Shown here: piece by piece, positions 49,501 through 63,944 of the stretch | Layout: each line of letters begins with the position of its first letter | How positions within the stretch are numbered: position 1 is the first letter of the stretch | NCBI GenBank assembly: GCA_029207755.1 | Contig: JARCOQ010000005.1 | Location: 64,429,414 to 64,493,413 of the forward strand | Length of the DNA: 64,000 nucleotides | Direction of reading: 5' to 3' | From: Chamaea fasciata | Lineage: Eukaryota; Chordata; Aves; Passeriformes; Sylviidae | Position numbers and translations under genes: made by a program | Notes under the pieces: model-generated | Databases searched by the model: none | What the model was told of the DNA's origin: nothing | The model's input: only the letters and a program-made list of their open reading frames with translations

Positions 49501-52500
49501 AAACACTCCATCATCCATGGTTTATCAACTGTTGTACTCGCCGTCTCCCAGAAATATCGCATTGCCCTTACTCTACAGGTGGAAGAGGCAGCCTTAGTTA
49601 AAACCGCCTTGGTTTGGAAGGCATATAGTCCAACGCAGCTCTGCCTTTTGTTTTTCCAGGATGCCACTCACGCATCTTCCTCAACAAGGCACACACGGGG
49701 GTTTTGGATTGGATGGCCAAAACTTGTCAGCTGGAAGAGAAGTGACTTGCCTGGAGTCACAGGACAAGAAAATGAGGCTGAGTCATACACATGACTTAAT
49801 TTGCCATTTTAAAAGGATGGGAAAGGTGCTTTTTAGGATATGAACACTTCTACGAGACATCTGCAGTCTTCTTGGAGACAGTATTTGAAGAGCAATCGCC
49901 CGTTTTAGCTCGCCTCTGGTAGCACAGTTGGTACAAGACTGCATGTCAAAGAGACATTGCATCCTCTGCGAGCAGGAGGAGTTCCTGACTGCCTCCCTTG
50001 TGTGGGCTTGGAATGGCAGAAGAGATTGAAGCAGCATCCAAGCCTTTTTCAAGGGGCTTGTGAAAACTTCCCCACCCTCTGCCCGTGGGAGGTTAGTGGC
50101 ACCTTTTCCAAGCCATTTCTTAGCCAAGACAGGACACTGAGCAACAAAACACATGGCCCTGTGCCATCATCAGCACACCACGGGAGTGCTTGCAGGTCCC
50201 CATTCGAAACATCAAGCAATTTCTGTAAGTACCAAGAGTCCAATCCTGGGAGCCCAAGGCTTTGTCCATATAGAGGAAGCGTCTGGCACAGCTTTTGAAA
50301 ACTGCATTATTCTGCAAGAGCTATTCTAGAAGAGCACTTAGGCAGATAGCCTTCTAAAGGCGAATTCCTTCACAAAGTATGCTTTTATTCCAGAACAGAA
50401 TGCACATGCAGAGAGGATGACCCTTCTGGTGCTGCTGAGCAGCTCTGCAGCAGATAATACCTCACTCTGTAAACAACCTTCCCTTCATTATCCTTTTAGT
50501 TTGTAAAATGGTTCTCAGGTCAATGAATGCACAGAATCTTAAGACCATTTCCCACTCCAAAGAGCTACTTTGGGCAGTAAATTACATTCTGCAACTTCAA
50601 AATGTTGTGTGATCATTAGTCGCTCATTTGGCTTCCAGCTCATATTGTACAATAACTCCACAGAGCCCATCCTGTTAGACATTGGCCCAAGTGAGTAGAG
50701 GCATCCCTCAGTCTTCTCCTACAGGTTCTGCTGCTGACCAATGCGTCTCCATCCCTGAGGGATGTACTGGAATGAGACACACCACTGTGATACGCATTTC
50801 CTCTCACTTGAGATCTTCTTCCAGTTTGGACAAAAACCAAGTCAAACCATTACCATAAAATATTAAGTATCCAGTTAATTTTTTTTTCATCCTCACAAAC
50901 TTCATCCATGGTTGCAATAGGGAAATTATGAGGGATTTTGTAGTTGTTTTGTTTTTCATCTCCAGTCAGAAGTACGATGAACTGCAAAAGCTTTGTGCAT
51001 ATCATGGGTCTTAGGGTAGGACTGGCAACATATCAGATCAGCCAAGCTTCGTAATTCAGACTGAAGTAACAGGAGGGCTTTATTGTTAAAATGGAATTAC
51101 TGGAAGCAATAGAGATGGTACTGGGAGACTGAGTTATGTCTCCATCGCAGTCTTGATATCCTTAGGTTAAGCCTTGACAAAAGTACTCAATACTACAGTA
51201 TTGGGAGTGATCCTGCATTAAAAAAGACACAGATTTTGCTACCTCTAATTTATTTTGAGTTAGTCACTAAGGATATGTTATAGGATTAGAGATCTTCCTT
51301 CTATCAAGATGTCCTGTCTAGATCATGGTTCAGCATAGCAGCTATGGAGGGAGTGATGAATTAGAGGGCTGTGCCCATTGATATTAAAGAGATGTCTGGT
51401 CAAGTCAGGAACATAACAGATTGTACGTGACTGGAAAAGAAGATAACAGTAATATCAAAACACCAACTAGAGAATTCAGGTATGAGTATTTTTCTAAATA
51501 AGAAATAAATAATCTGTATGTCAACTATACAAACACAGTAAGTGATAGCAGTCCAAGCACCACAAGATTCACTATTTTTATAGGTGATTGTCAAATTAGA
51601 AATTATTTATATATATAATTTAGAATGACATGATAAAATTTTTAAAAAGCAAACTAGAAAAAACAAGGCCACTTTCAAACTTTGCAAAACCTAAACCATG
51701 TTAGAGAATTTATGGAGACACGGATCAGTATTTCACATGTGATCTATCAAAAAGACAAAGGAGATAAGAGAAACTGTCCATTTTGAGAATGCACAAGGAA
51801 GTTTTTTTTAAGATAAGAAAAGGAAACTAGTAATAGAGAACAATAGGACTGAAAATGACATCAAGAGATTATCTATCTCACAGCAGAGTCAGATGTTCAT
51901 TTGGCTGGGGAGGCTGTGAATTTTCTTTTATCTTTTGAGAAAGAGCTAGGCAATTTCAGTGCTTGCCTATCCTTGCCATTACCCTTGTTGTCTACCCTTC
52001 ACTATGCCATGCAATTTTATCTGTAAAAAAAATGCAACATTTGAGCTAACTTCTGCTTTTAAAAGTTCAGGTAACTGAGGCTCTAATTCTTGCATGTTTT
52101 TTTTTGTACCCCAAAAGAGAAAAAAAATGCCAGCATAAGCAGTTCTAAAAAAACGCCCAAATGTGATGAATTATGTGATAGTCTGTGCAGCTTGCTCTTA
52201 CCTGCTTATGACCTTTGGGGCTGAAACATGCAACCCTGGAATACCATATTGCCATTCTCAGTAATTTGCCATAAGCTCTGTACTGAACGTACGAGGCCTC
52301 AGGACTGAGATTTGTCAGGTTTGCTTTGTTTGAACTTCTCTCGACCCTTCTGTATCTTTTCGTTGGTTAGCTGTGACAGCAGTTTCCATAATTAACCAGG
52401 AAAATGGCTAATTTGTTTTACTTCTGTTTATCTGTGTGTGATACAACGATGATTTTATATAAATAAAAGTAACAGTTATTCTGTGTGGAAAAAGAGACTT

Positions 52501-52903
52501 ACAACTAGCACAACGATGCAGTGCAGAGAAATGCAGGTCTGGAGCAATAGCAAAAGCCTCAAGAAGTGGGGGGATGAGTTTGCTAAAGAGTACAGGGTTA
52601 TAAAGGTAACAGGCCAGGTGCGGGCTTGGCACGGCTGGCCTGATGGCTGTGAACAACTCACCAGTGATCGGATAAAGAAATGCTGACCTGGAGCTGGATT
52701 TAGGGGTAACAAAGAAAAAACAACAACAACAACAAAACCAAGGAAAAAAGTAACATTCAAAATAAGCACTACATACCATAAAATCGGATGTAGTTTGGTG
52801 CTGCCAGGTGTGGGTGCAGCAGTGTTGCAGCCCTGCCAAGATCACTTTGCCATGCCTTTTCCACCCCCGGTGTTCCTGGAGCTGTAGGCTCTTTGACACT
52901 CTC

Positions 52904-52925
52904 AACCCTAAACCTAACCCTAACC
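52904..52925 (+). repeat. Short interstitial telomere-like repeat
   Basis: AACCCTAAACCTAACCCTAACC contains three to four CCCTAA-type units, one lacking a C. Confidence 0.7.
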
Positions 52926-55900
52926 ACTACCTTGGCCCTTTGAGCCCATTTCTAACCTATGCTAATGGATATTTTTAAAAATATATCTTTTTAAAGCAGC
53001 TTTTTAATTTTTAACATTTCTTTCTGCTTGAGCAACTGGTGCTGAAACGTTTTACAGTTTATCAGTCTCTACACAAAAAAAATTAATCTCTATTTTAATT
53101 GCTATTAAAAAAATGAAATGAAATTAGTAAAATATATTACTCTGAATCATGAAATGTATACTTTGGGAAGTGCAGGTCTTTTTTTAAACTGTGAGAGCTT
53201 TCTAAACAGCTGTCGCAAATTCCAAAATAACTGTTCTTGACTAACTCCACATACATAGATTTTTGTTCTGGAATAAGTGCACCTTGTTCTACTTCAGCTT
53301 AATATTAACTTTATGATAAACAGAACTAACAGACTAATTATGAAATAAGAATGCTCACATATGTAACTAGGTGGGAGTATTAATTGCAATTGCATATATC
53401 TTTATTTATTTGAATTACCTCCAAGATCAGATAAAAGTAGGATGAAGAAAGCAATAATAAAATTTATTTGATATGAAACTTATCAGTCTTCAGATTTGGT
53501 GACAATGCCTTTGACAAGCTTGCATTTGAATCAAAGCTCAGTCACAGCCCTGGTTAAAGTCCATGGGTAAATATCTTCATTTCACTAAGTGAACCAGAAG
53601 AATTGACTAAACAATCCTCTGCTCACAGATTAAATGAGAAGTCATTCCCCAAGGGAATGAAGGACATCTCATGTCCAGTCTCTGGCACCAGGGGCCTGAT
53701 CAGAGTACAGAACATGGCCAAGCTCCTACACTGCCCTAACTAATGCCCCGTGTTCCAACTCTCAGAGTGAGCCTGATCTTAGCTTTAACCCAGCAAGGCA
53801 TTATGATTTGCTTTTCTCCTATTTGTATTCCCTCTGGTGCTCATCTGGACAGCAAAAAAAGGAATGATGGAATCAGGCAGCTGGGAGATGAGGGAAAGAG
53901 ACAGGGAAAGACTGCCTCAGCACAGTGTTGGATCAGTTTTGCCATTTGGTGGGCTGTCACTGTTCCTGTAGACAGAGGGACTTCTCTGGGATGGAATGCA
54001 AATACAGGGGATAGAATTTTTCTGGCAGCATCTGAACACATTGCTGCATAATAAAAAATGAGAAAGAAGAAAACAGGATTTGTTGCAGGAAGCTGAGTCA
54101 GAAAACACGATTTAACTGTAATAACTCATGAGAAAGGGATTTAAAACAAGAAAAAGTTTTAATGCTGCAGAACATAGGACTCTGTGTATTCTTCACAAAG
54201 AGATTCTGACTCCTAATGCAAACAAAGTTGTAAGTACTGCAAATACTGTCTTAACTGTTATGGCCTAAAGAGTCAATGCTTCTTTAACTTATTCACACAC
54301 TAGCACTGAAAATCAGTCTGAGAAAGACATGAAGCAAAGCAGCTTTATGCACCAAACACAGGACAGCAGAGTTTTCAGTGTTACAGCTGAAAAAAGCATA
54401 ATTCATTGAATGTCTTTTTCTCCTCTTTAATGCATTCCAGCTCAAAGAAGCTGAGAGCTGAGTCAAGTAGGGTGAATAATGATGTTGAGTACACTGCTCT
54501 GTTTTGTACTCAGGACAACATTTTCATTAGCATGATTCAGAAAGAAGAATGTATTTAAAGTGCAACTGATGGAAAATTTTAAATTTCTAGGTCATGGCAG
54601 ATTTCACTGGTCACATCAAAAAATGATGTTTTACAGGAAAAACATTTTTAAATTCACATTTGGAAGAAATTCAGTGCTGCTATTTGAGACATTTCTTCAT
54701 TTTAAAAAACTCACCAAAATTTTGAAGAGCCTCTGCTTGAAAAACTAATAAATTTAACAGTCTTTCCACATTCTTTATCAGTTTGCAAAAGCTCAGGTTT
54801 TCTAGCTTAGCCTTTCAGCTGGTATCAGCTTTCCTTTCAAGCCAGCCATGCCACAGAACTGAACATGCTCTTCTTCCTTTGGCCAGTTTTCTACTCTTGG
54901 CTTTGCCTGCTGCTTCCAATTGAGTTTGTATGTAAACCACAGATAAAAATCCCAATCTTGCTCCATTTGTATTCCATATGTTTGCCAGGCTATTGACCAC
55001 AAGCGATCATGAGCAGTTTATTTTTCAAACCTCAAAACTTGGATAGGCATTGAGTGCATCATCATACAGTTATTTTCACATTAGAATATTATTTAAAGGT
55101 CTCAAAAATTGTAATTGGCTTTAAAATACTGTTTCCTTGATTTTGCTACAATAGAGCCTTAATTTTCAGTAATGGTCCAGCTAATAATTTTCTTCAATCT
55201 CAAACCTTTAAACTTCAGAGATTTATTACCGTGATTATTCCTTTTTTAATCCATTGTTTTCCTTTCCTTGCATTACCATGGTTTCTTTACCAGCCTTACT
55301 GGAAGTGAGTTTGTTATTAAACACTTCTCTGCCCATATCTGAAAAAAAAAGCTGTTAATCTCTCCTCATGTTTTTGCTGAATATTGGTGATTATAAATTA
55401 CATATCTGTGTTTCTGAAACTCTGTGCAGGTGCACAACTCCTACTCAGTAACAATTCCCACTGGGGTTCAACACTTTCTACTGCAGTCTTCTTATTTTGT
55501 CTGTCCTCCAGTGTTGTTCTTCCACTGGATTATTAAGGTAGCACTTTCTGTTTTAACAGTCAGGCAATCCAAGGAATAGATCAGAGTTTCTGAGACCAGA
55601 GTTCACACATGACCTCTGTTCTTAGGGCAATGAGCATCAAACAAGAAGGAAGTCATAAGACACTCAAATATTTGATTTCAAAATTGTATTCAGTATTGAA
55701 CCGCAGTCATGAGATGTTCCTAACTGACCAGCCAGTTCCCCAGCCTCAGCTATCACATGCTGCTGATGCAGCAAAAGCAAACTGGAGATAAGAGGCTGAA
55801 GAGAACAACAGCGATATGTCATCCTGGGCATTTGTTAGAAATCACTGAGTGGTCTTGAAGAACATTTTCTCAAGTAAAAGCATCTGCAGATCAGCTCAGG

Positions 55901-56177
55901 ATTCTGAATTGTCTGGGTGAAGGACATTACTGGGTATTGCTTCAGGAGGAATTCAAGTATATTTGAAAGGGTAGAGGGCCTGCTTCCAAAGAAAGGAGTA
56001 ATGTCCTCTCACCCACTCTTCTCAGGAAGACAAAACAGTTTAAGTGGTGATGGGTAAGGACCTTACTGGCTTAGGGGGAGAATCCATGAGAAAAACTGAC
56101 AAAAAAGCAACACCTAAATGTGCAAAGCAGTCCCACTTCCACACTGCCTTTACATGAGCAACTGCCCTTAACAATCT

Positions 56178-56210
<33 letters not shown>
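56178..56210 (+). repeat. (GTT)n microsatellite
   Basis: Eleven uninterrupted TTG units. Confidence 0.95.
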
Positions 56211-56211
<1 letters not shown>

Positions 56212-56529
56212 ACTGGGTTTTTATGGGTGCCAACAAATCAGCTGTGTCAGCAGGAGAGAGAAAAATTAATCTATGACATCATGTCATATCCTTCTCCAAA
56301 CACTGCATCACCTCTCTAAGATGAGGTGGTATTTTTAGTCCTCTAGTTTCAAACATATGTTGAGACTGCTTCTAAATGCTTTCCTTCTTATTTTTTTCAA
56401 GCTTTGCATCTTGGGTGTGGAGGTCTGAAATACTAAATATTAGCAGTCCAGATTCCCTGTGCTTAGCACATGTCAGTGAATCCAAAACCTAAGAAAGCTA
56501 TTTGCACTACTTAGGCAGACAAAGGAACA

Positions 56530-56549
56530 GACACACACACACACACACA
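56530..56549 (+). repeat. (CA)n microsatellite
   Basis: About nine AC/CA dinucleotides. Confidence 0.95.
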
Positions 56550-59334
56550 AGCAGCTTTGATGGGTTCCAGCTGTCTGGGATTGACAAACACATACACATC
56601 TGTGTATACACACTCTCCTGATTCACATATGGGCAGCACATATTATAGCACAGTAAAGGCCTTCACAACAACAAGCCTGAAAATTCTTAGTAAAACAAAT
56701 AGTGTTTTAACGTTTTCTTCCCCATTATATACCCGGAAAAGTCACTGGCTTATATTTTACTTTTTTGGACTTAGAAGATTTGCTTGTTTGATGAGGATGG
56801 TACTTGTTAGAAGTTTGTCCATGTCTCAGTTCCTTCAAGAGAAATGAAGGGCAGAGAAAATTTCAGTATTTTACTATATGGTTAGGATTAATGCCTTAAT
56901 ACTCATGCATTCCCTTTAAAAAGTCAGGCCCATCCCCAAGTGAAACATGGCTATCTCTAGGGTGAAATACAGCAGCACTAGTGCTAGCAGCACCAGGCTG
57001 CAGTCATGGGGAAAAGAATAAAAGCATCCTCTCCTGTTGAAATGGCAGGAGAAATTTCAGGGCCATAGAAGGCAGCTGTAGTCTTGCAAAATAGCTATGA
57101 CTCCAAGGCCTTATCTGGTAAAAAGCAACGGACGGAATTATTCCATAAAGCTCACAGCCAAGTCAGCTGTCTCCAACAGAAACGAGTTTGGAATGTTTTC
57201 TTCCTTCAAGATTTATTGACGCCACAAACTGCTTTCACGAAATTAGCAAATCACAACACAGTGTGTTTCAGTCTGCTGGCCTGGATAGAAAATGACACTA
57301 GCATAGTATGGTCACTATATTTTTCTAATACAGTTTTATAAGCAAACTAATTTCTCACAAATTCCACTCCCTGCATTTTCCTTAGTGAATATGTTTCCCC
57401 TTGCCACTCCACGGTGACAAAGCAGCACAAGTTAAAGGGCTTTTTCTAACTTGCTGTAATGGCAATGCCCTGCCTGTGGCAGGAGGAATGTGGCTGGCAG
57501 CATGGCAGTATCACTGGGATGATACTTTAACATAAGCAAAGACAGAGATTCCTGAAAATAAAAAGTGACCTGGATTCCATCAGCATTGCTCTAATAGTGA
57601 CTATTAAAAGAAAAAATAAACCAAACTCAATTCAGCTTGGTCAAGAGAAGCCAAAGATTTTGCTTCCACTTGGTGACCGACATGTGGCAACACAAACTTT
57701 CATTACAAAAAAATGTAGAAATCAGCAAGTCGAAAACTGAGTAGATTGTGTGTTATGCTGAGAGAAGTCATTGGCAGCATGAGTTAATATTTCAGATTTT
57801 AAGGAGAATAACTTGCTCCCCTGCCAGCTCGTTTTCAAGGGCTCTGGATTTTAACAGAGCAGACAGACTTGTGACTGATCACCTATTCCTTCTCACCCCA
57901 CCTCCCCTCCCTCCTTCAATGTACAATACATGAAAGTCCACAAAGTATATAGCAATATAGGCATTGTTCTTAACTTCAATTTAAGAGCAATATAATTCAG
58001 TTTAGTTACAAAGCATTTGTAGTGAAATAAATGTTTGACTCTATCAACACCAACTTTGAATATCCTCACAGGCTTCTGTATCCAGTTCAGTGTTCCCAGC
58101 CTCTGACTCAATGCAGCCTGTGTGCATTTACCATTACCATTCCTTCCACTGTTCATACTTTCTTCCATGCTGCTTTGCTCAAATATCCTTCCCTCACTTT
58201 TTCCCTTCTCTCTTACTCTCTTTGCTCCCTGTGCTTAGAGCTTTTATCTTTTTTTGTGTGATAAATAAGCATTTTTCCTTTTTCCTAAAACACTAACAAA
58301 AAATATGTCCAGAATTCCCATGGATTTTCTGTTAGACATTTCAAAGTAATTTGCTACTCTCTACCCAGCTACAGTGGTCATGCTGTTGCATTATACTCCA
58401 TCATACAGATTATTCAGGTCTCAAGAGATCAAACCAGGAATTAAATCAGGGGCTCATAATTAAGCAGTAAAATTTTAGTGGTAGGCACCTGCAGTTCCCA
58501 TTGACTGCAAAATAAATGCTTATTATGGAGCATTTTGTGGTGTCACTACTTGCCTAGGTGACTAAATATCAAATTAGGGCATTTGTTTTGGATACTGTAA
58601 TCCCCATTTTTTACTGGCAGATTATCCTTTTTTGAAGCCCACTGCACACTGGCTCACCTGTCCCAATTTTGCTTACAAGCTTTCCTGTGTTCTACACCAG
58701 TCTTGACATCCTGACATGACCCCTGGCAACCAGTTGTCACTACCAGTTGTTTAATCATGGAACTGAAGCAGCACATTACTTCAACTGTAAATGAATGAAT
58801 GAATTGTTGAGAACAGCCTGTTGGCTGACCCATGGAAACAATTTCCCGTTCTTTCAGAGTGACAAGATTTAAATCTTCAGAGACTCAGATTTTCATTTGC
58901 TTTTATTTCCAAAATGAATCAAATTACACCGATGTGTGAGCTGGGAACCAGTTTCTAAATATGACATGCCTTCCCTCCCATTAAAAATACAAGATTCTTT
59001 ACAATATTTAAGCACTTGGTGCATAAGTCAAAGTTAAGTATAATTTTCCCTGTACCGCATTCTTCCCTTACTTCTTTTCTAAAGGAAATGCTGCTGTATC
59101 TTGGATCTTGGCTAACAAGTAAAATATAGGCAGAGAGTGTCGCCTGGGGAATGATGTCCTGCAATAAATAAGAATCCCTGAACAGCGGAGGAAGTGAAAA
59201 AGGTGTTTGTGGGCATCTGTTTGAAATTAGAGTGATTGAACATCTGCCAAGGACTTCAAAAAAGTCTTTCTGAATGGTTATGGAAAAACTCCTGTTTCAT
59301 GTCATCTGACAAATTGATCAAAACCCGCCCCCCC

Positions 59335-59710
59335 CCCGCACCCCGTCCCCAAAATCCAATAAACCCAAACTGACAAACTTTGCTGTTATACTAACAAGAT
59401 GAAGAGTATTGAGGAACACATTCAGTGCAGGTAGCTCGGTGTGCAGCCGCAGTGTCAGCTGCAGGTTGGGCTCTGGGTGGTGAGAGCCCCAGGCAAGAGG
59501 CCAGGAACTGGCCCTGACCCTTTGCACAATGGAGAGCACAGGACCTGTGGCACAGCCAGGTGACCCAACACTGAGACATAGCAGGAGCCAAGGACTCAGC
59601 AGGAAGAGCCAGGACTTTGTCACACACAGATTGGGTGGGTATAAAAACCCAAGGCTTTCTTTGGGGTCTCTTCTCGGAGGCACCCAGCTCAAGCTGCTAT
59701 TTTTTTTGTT
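59335..59710. mobile_element. Possible LTR-like fragment
   Basis: A G+C-richer block in AT-rich surroundings carries GGGTATAAAAACCC (TATA at 59,640-59,647) followed about 20 bases on by GGGGTCTCTTCTCGG, the layout of a retroviral-type U3/R junction. A C-rich run starts the block near 59,327. No TG...CA ends, target duplication or internal retroviral genes were found, so this is weak. Confidence 0.2.
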
Positions 59711-61482
59711 GCATCATGGTTAAATTATTTTAAGGATCTAAATGTCTGAGACTCTACTAAGTGAAATCTCAGCTCAAGCCAGTAAGGAAACCTGGTCTGA
59801 CTATGGGAGTGTGGGGAGTGTAGGGAGTCAAGCGAGGCACCCACTGGGTCACTGGAGCTGCCCTCTGAGAAAAGGCTTCAGTCCCAGTGTGACTGACAGA
59901 GTGGCTTCTGGATGGTCAGATGAGGAAAGTTTCCTTAAAAGCAATGAATACTTTTAATGAAAGCCTGAGCTTCTGGGACACATCCACTTGCTGGCCACAC
60001 ATATTTGTGAATATATTTTTATACTACATTCCTACCAGTCTTCTCTGGACTGCTTGTCATCTTGAAGGAATCTGGGTAAGGGAAAGCAGAATGAAAAACA
60101 CAGTTCCTAAATTTAGAGTCCAAGACTTAGTTTATGTTTTATTTTCAGTTTATGCAGAGAGAAAGAGCACCCTCCATTATGGTTTATTTTGCTTGGGAAT
60201 TTAATGCAAATTCAAAATTTATACTTTCAGGGTTCGCTTTCCCTTGTGAACTGATGAGCTTTAGTGCTGCAGAGCACACTTGACACTGTGCAGCTACTTG
60301 TATAACAGCTGCTGATCTATGCAGATCACCTTTTGCCTGGCCCTAATATGTCTCATATTTGCATCCCTTTCTACCCCAGGGAACAACAGAGAATTTGGAC
60401 AGGAAACCAAAACCAACCAGATTTATTGCTGTAAATACTACCATAGATGGCTTTCACGGGTCTCATAGGAATGGATTCTAAATTGGCATCCTGGAGTACT
60501 GCAGACCATTGGTGAGCTATCATCTGCATTCCTCAAAAGCCTGAAAAGCAACATCATCTGCAAGTGAGCTGGCAGCAGATACCCAAAAAGAACTTTCTGG
60601 GCCACACAGTCCATTGTCATGTTGTTGCAGATTCCACATCATCTGAAGACCATGTTACTTCCAATTTTTGCATTTGATAAGAGGCCATCCACAAGCATAC
60701 CTTTCTAACACAAAGAAATAGTGTAGAGTAAGACTTATAGATCAAGGCATTCTGGGGGAAAAAAGACCACCCAGGTTGAATACAAAATTCTTATTTTGAT
60801 TAGCAGAGTCTAGGGAGAATGCTTATGTCAGTGTTCTTATGACTCTGCCTTTGGTGGCAGCAGTTTGTTCATCTTGAATTTGTCTGTTTCCAGCTGGGAA
60901 TTGTCTTGATTTAGATAGACAGGTATCTGCCAGGGAAGACTGGAGTCTCCCTTGGAATGTAAGCTTCTCCCCCCTTTTCTAAATTATTATAAATTTGCAA
61001 TTAAAAGGCTGTCAGGCAAAGATTTAGGGAATAGGTATAGCAGTTCTTTACTAGGGATATAAAAAACACAAACCACAAATGTTGTAGTACAGAAGAATAA
61101 GCAAGCAAACAAACAAGAAATCTTAGAAAACTCTGACAGAGTCAGAAATACAACCTGACACCCTGTTGGTCAGGGTGTTGGAAGCTGTCTAAAATAAGCT
61201 TTTTTGGAGTGGCAGATATGGTTCTGTTGGAGAAGAAATGGTTTTGTAGAAAAAAGGGTCTAGTAATGATGAGATGGGTTCGGTTTTCCTCCAGGAATCT
61301 GGTGGAAAACTGGATGCTTGGTGACACTTGTGGCTCTTTTTATTTAGGTGAATATGGTTTGGCTCTTTTTGTCTGAGTAGAGCATTTCACAATAGTATGA
61401 TGTAATGTGTCATGTCATTGGTGAGCTTTAATGGTCCATTAACAGAAGATATCCCCATAGGGGTAGTGGAACAATGAACAGA

Positions 61483-61570
61483 GATAAGCAACACTGACTC
61501 ATCTGATAAGTAACACTGACTCATTTGAGCAACACTGATCTATTTGGGCAGAGATAAACAACACTGCTCT
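61483..61570 (+). repeat. ~22-bp tandem repeat
   Basis: Four diverged copies of GATAAGCAACACTGACTCATCT; the core CAACACTGA(C/T)CTAT is recognisable in the third. Confidence 0.7.
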
Positions 61571-63912
61571 ACCCAGTTTTAATAGATGGAATAGAATAAA
61601 CTTTTTTTTGGGTTACAAAACCTAAGACAGAATAGTCCCAGTTAATGTAGCTTCTTGGAGATGGAAGTGTGCCTAAGTGAAGGTATAGAAGGAATGGTGA
61701 AAGAATACGAAAGAGGAAAGAATACTTAGCACTTCTCTCCCACCCTCATAGCATGCTATACACACAGAGATTCACAGAATTTCATATGCAGTTCATGATA
61801 CACAAGTGTGCTTGATTGTACAGGCAAAGCACAGCTGATGCTCTTCTGAAGTCTGAGGTGAAATCACCTTGGAAGGGAATTTGGAATGCAGGCCCTATTT
61901 GCTCTCCCTTATAAACAACACAGCAGCACAGTCCAAAGGCCAAACATCTTGTCTCCAGCAGCTGCTCATGGTGAAGGGTTACAACAGCACCAAACACCAA
62001 CTCATACAGAGAGATGCTTGAAACCCTGTCCCTGGTATTCCCTTTCCCTGAATCTGCTCATCAGGAGCGTACAGACAGGAGGCTTAAATGTCATCATTTC
62101 CTGGAAAGGACATCTTGAGTGAGCCATGGAAACAGATGACTGTGAAAGTAAAAGACAAGGAAAAGAATGAAATACAGATGTGGAGGCAAACAAGGAGTAG
62201 CCAGGTAATAGGAACGGAGTGAAATTAAGCTTAACATCAGCTTTCACTGCTATGTAGGCTGCACATGTTCTCTGAACCTTTGGTCTCCCAAAGAAGTCAC
62301 CAAGAACAGCCTTATGGCAAACTCTGTCAGGAAGCAATGGATTCTTTCCAGAGCATGTGAGTGGCTCAACTGCTTCATATTTGTGTAAGCTCTTTCAAGT
62401 GAACAGTGTGGCCAGAATGGTGAGCCATGATTGGAAAACCTCCTCAGAGGCCTTGGAACTTTGCGTACTTCATTCATGGCTTCATTTACACTTTTTCTGC
62501 TTATTAGAGCAGAGAATACATGTTTTCCATGTTAGTACATATTAGAGAGGCCAAAGTACACAAATGTAAAAATATTGTATGTATGTGTGAATCCAAGGAA
62601 GGAGGGCAGGAACTGAGTTTGAAAGATGGGGATAACTCAGTTTGCAACTGAGGGTAACTTACAGCTTGCAAGAGCTGCATTTCCTGACAAGAGCAAAACT
62701 GTTCTCGCCTATCATCCATTCTGAAATTGTATTGCAAAGTTGTGTCTTGGACTCATCAGTGCTGAAACATGACCGTGGGAAACAAGCACAGAAAAGCAGA
62801 TATACAAGGCTTGACTCAGCAGTGAAGAGAAAAATAAATAGGGTTTAAGGAAAAAAGAATGACAACTCTATATACTTTTTAGTCAAGGGATCATGTACAC
62901 AGTGTTCTTTTGAATAACAAAGTCTACATTTCAGCCAAAAGTAATGACCTGTGAAAAGCCAGTAGGGAAGAAGTACATGATTTGGTAAAAAAGTAAGGAT
63001 AAAAACATTTCTCCTTCCTCCTTCCTTTAAAGGTCTGGTTAGCAAAATAGAACAATCAGAAAGAGTGTTAGTGCAGGTATTTAGAATTTTAGGGTACTAT
63101 ATAAGCCAGCTGTGAAAAGTGAAGGAGAATTAAGAAGTTGTGAATAAGCAAGTAACTAAAAGGGAGAAGGCAGAGGCAAAGTAGGTGAAGGCATATTTGT
63201 TGGGTGATAGAGGGGACACATGAAGGATGAGAAATATAACCTGTGGTTTACTGCATTTTATTATTTTTTTAGGTTACTAAGATCCATCCAGAAGACAGAG
63301 GCATGAACATTCCTGGCTACCACTCAGCTATTCAATGAAAGGTATCACCTGTGACAGACATGCCATTATCTCCAAAAGTCATGGCATCCATGGTAGTTGG
63401 ATATTAGGATACTTGCAATAATTGATAGACGCCTGCACAGTACTCTGAAAATCTCAATTTATAGGATAAATATTAATTTCAGATTAGTCTTGTGCGGATG
63501 GGTTTCTCCACTTCTTTTCAGTCTCCTTTTGTTTTCTTTGCCTAGCTAAAAGCACTGGAATGAGGGCCTCCTGGTGGTGGAATCTGTGACAGTCAAGTGG
63601 GAGGAAAGCACATTTCTTTACAAAGCAATAAAGCTGCTGTTCTTTTATATCTTGAGTTAGCTATAATGAAATAAAGAAACAGAGAGAGAAAGTAATGTCG
63701 ACTTTGTCAGCAAAATATGGGTGAGGTATTTAATGTCTAGGATTCTAAAAGAAGGGACATCTGCACAGCACTGAGGCAACAAGAATTACCTCACTGCTGA
63801 AAAATTTAATTGGGCAGGGAATTAATTTCAATATGCCAAAAACATTTTAGTTTGTAGGTTTTAAACTCAGTCTCATTTAGCCCAGCAGGTGTTACATTAT
63901 AACATTATAGGA

Positions 63913-63944
63913 GGCATTATAAAGCCACCAGGCTTTATAAAGCC
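63913..63944 (+). repeat. Palindromic TTATAA pair
   Basis: GGCATTATAAAGCC at 63913-63926 and GGCTTTATAAAGCC at 63931-63944. The second is a perfect 14-bp palindrome, the first one mismatch short of it. Confidence 0.8.

Noticed and set aside
49540..49770. MIR-like SINE remnant (GTGACTTGCCTGGAGTCACAGG and GAGGCTGAGTC)
   Set aside because: The resemblance to the MIR core in reverse is suggestive but short and interrupted; a repeat search would be needed.
52408..52905. 165-codon minus-strand open frame with a cysteine/phenylalanine run
   Set aside because: The run comes from a CAA/A-rich microsatellite; the rest matches nothing I know and lacks conserved motifs.
59318..59692. 124-codon minus-strand open frame
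   Set aside because: It lies in the G+C-rich LTR-like block and begins and ends in low complexity; more likely repeat-derived than a gene.
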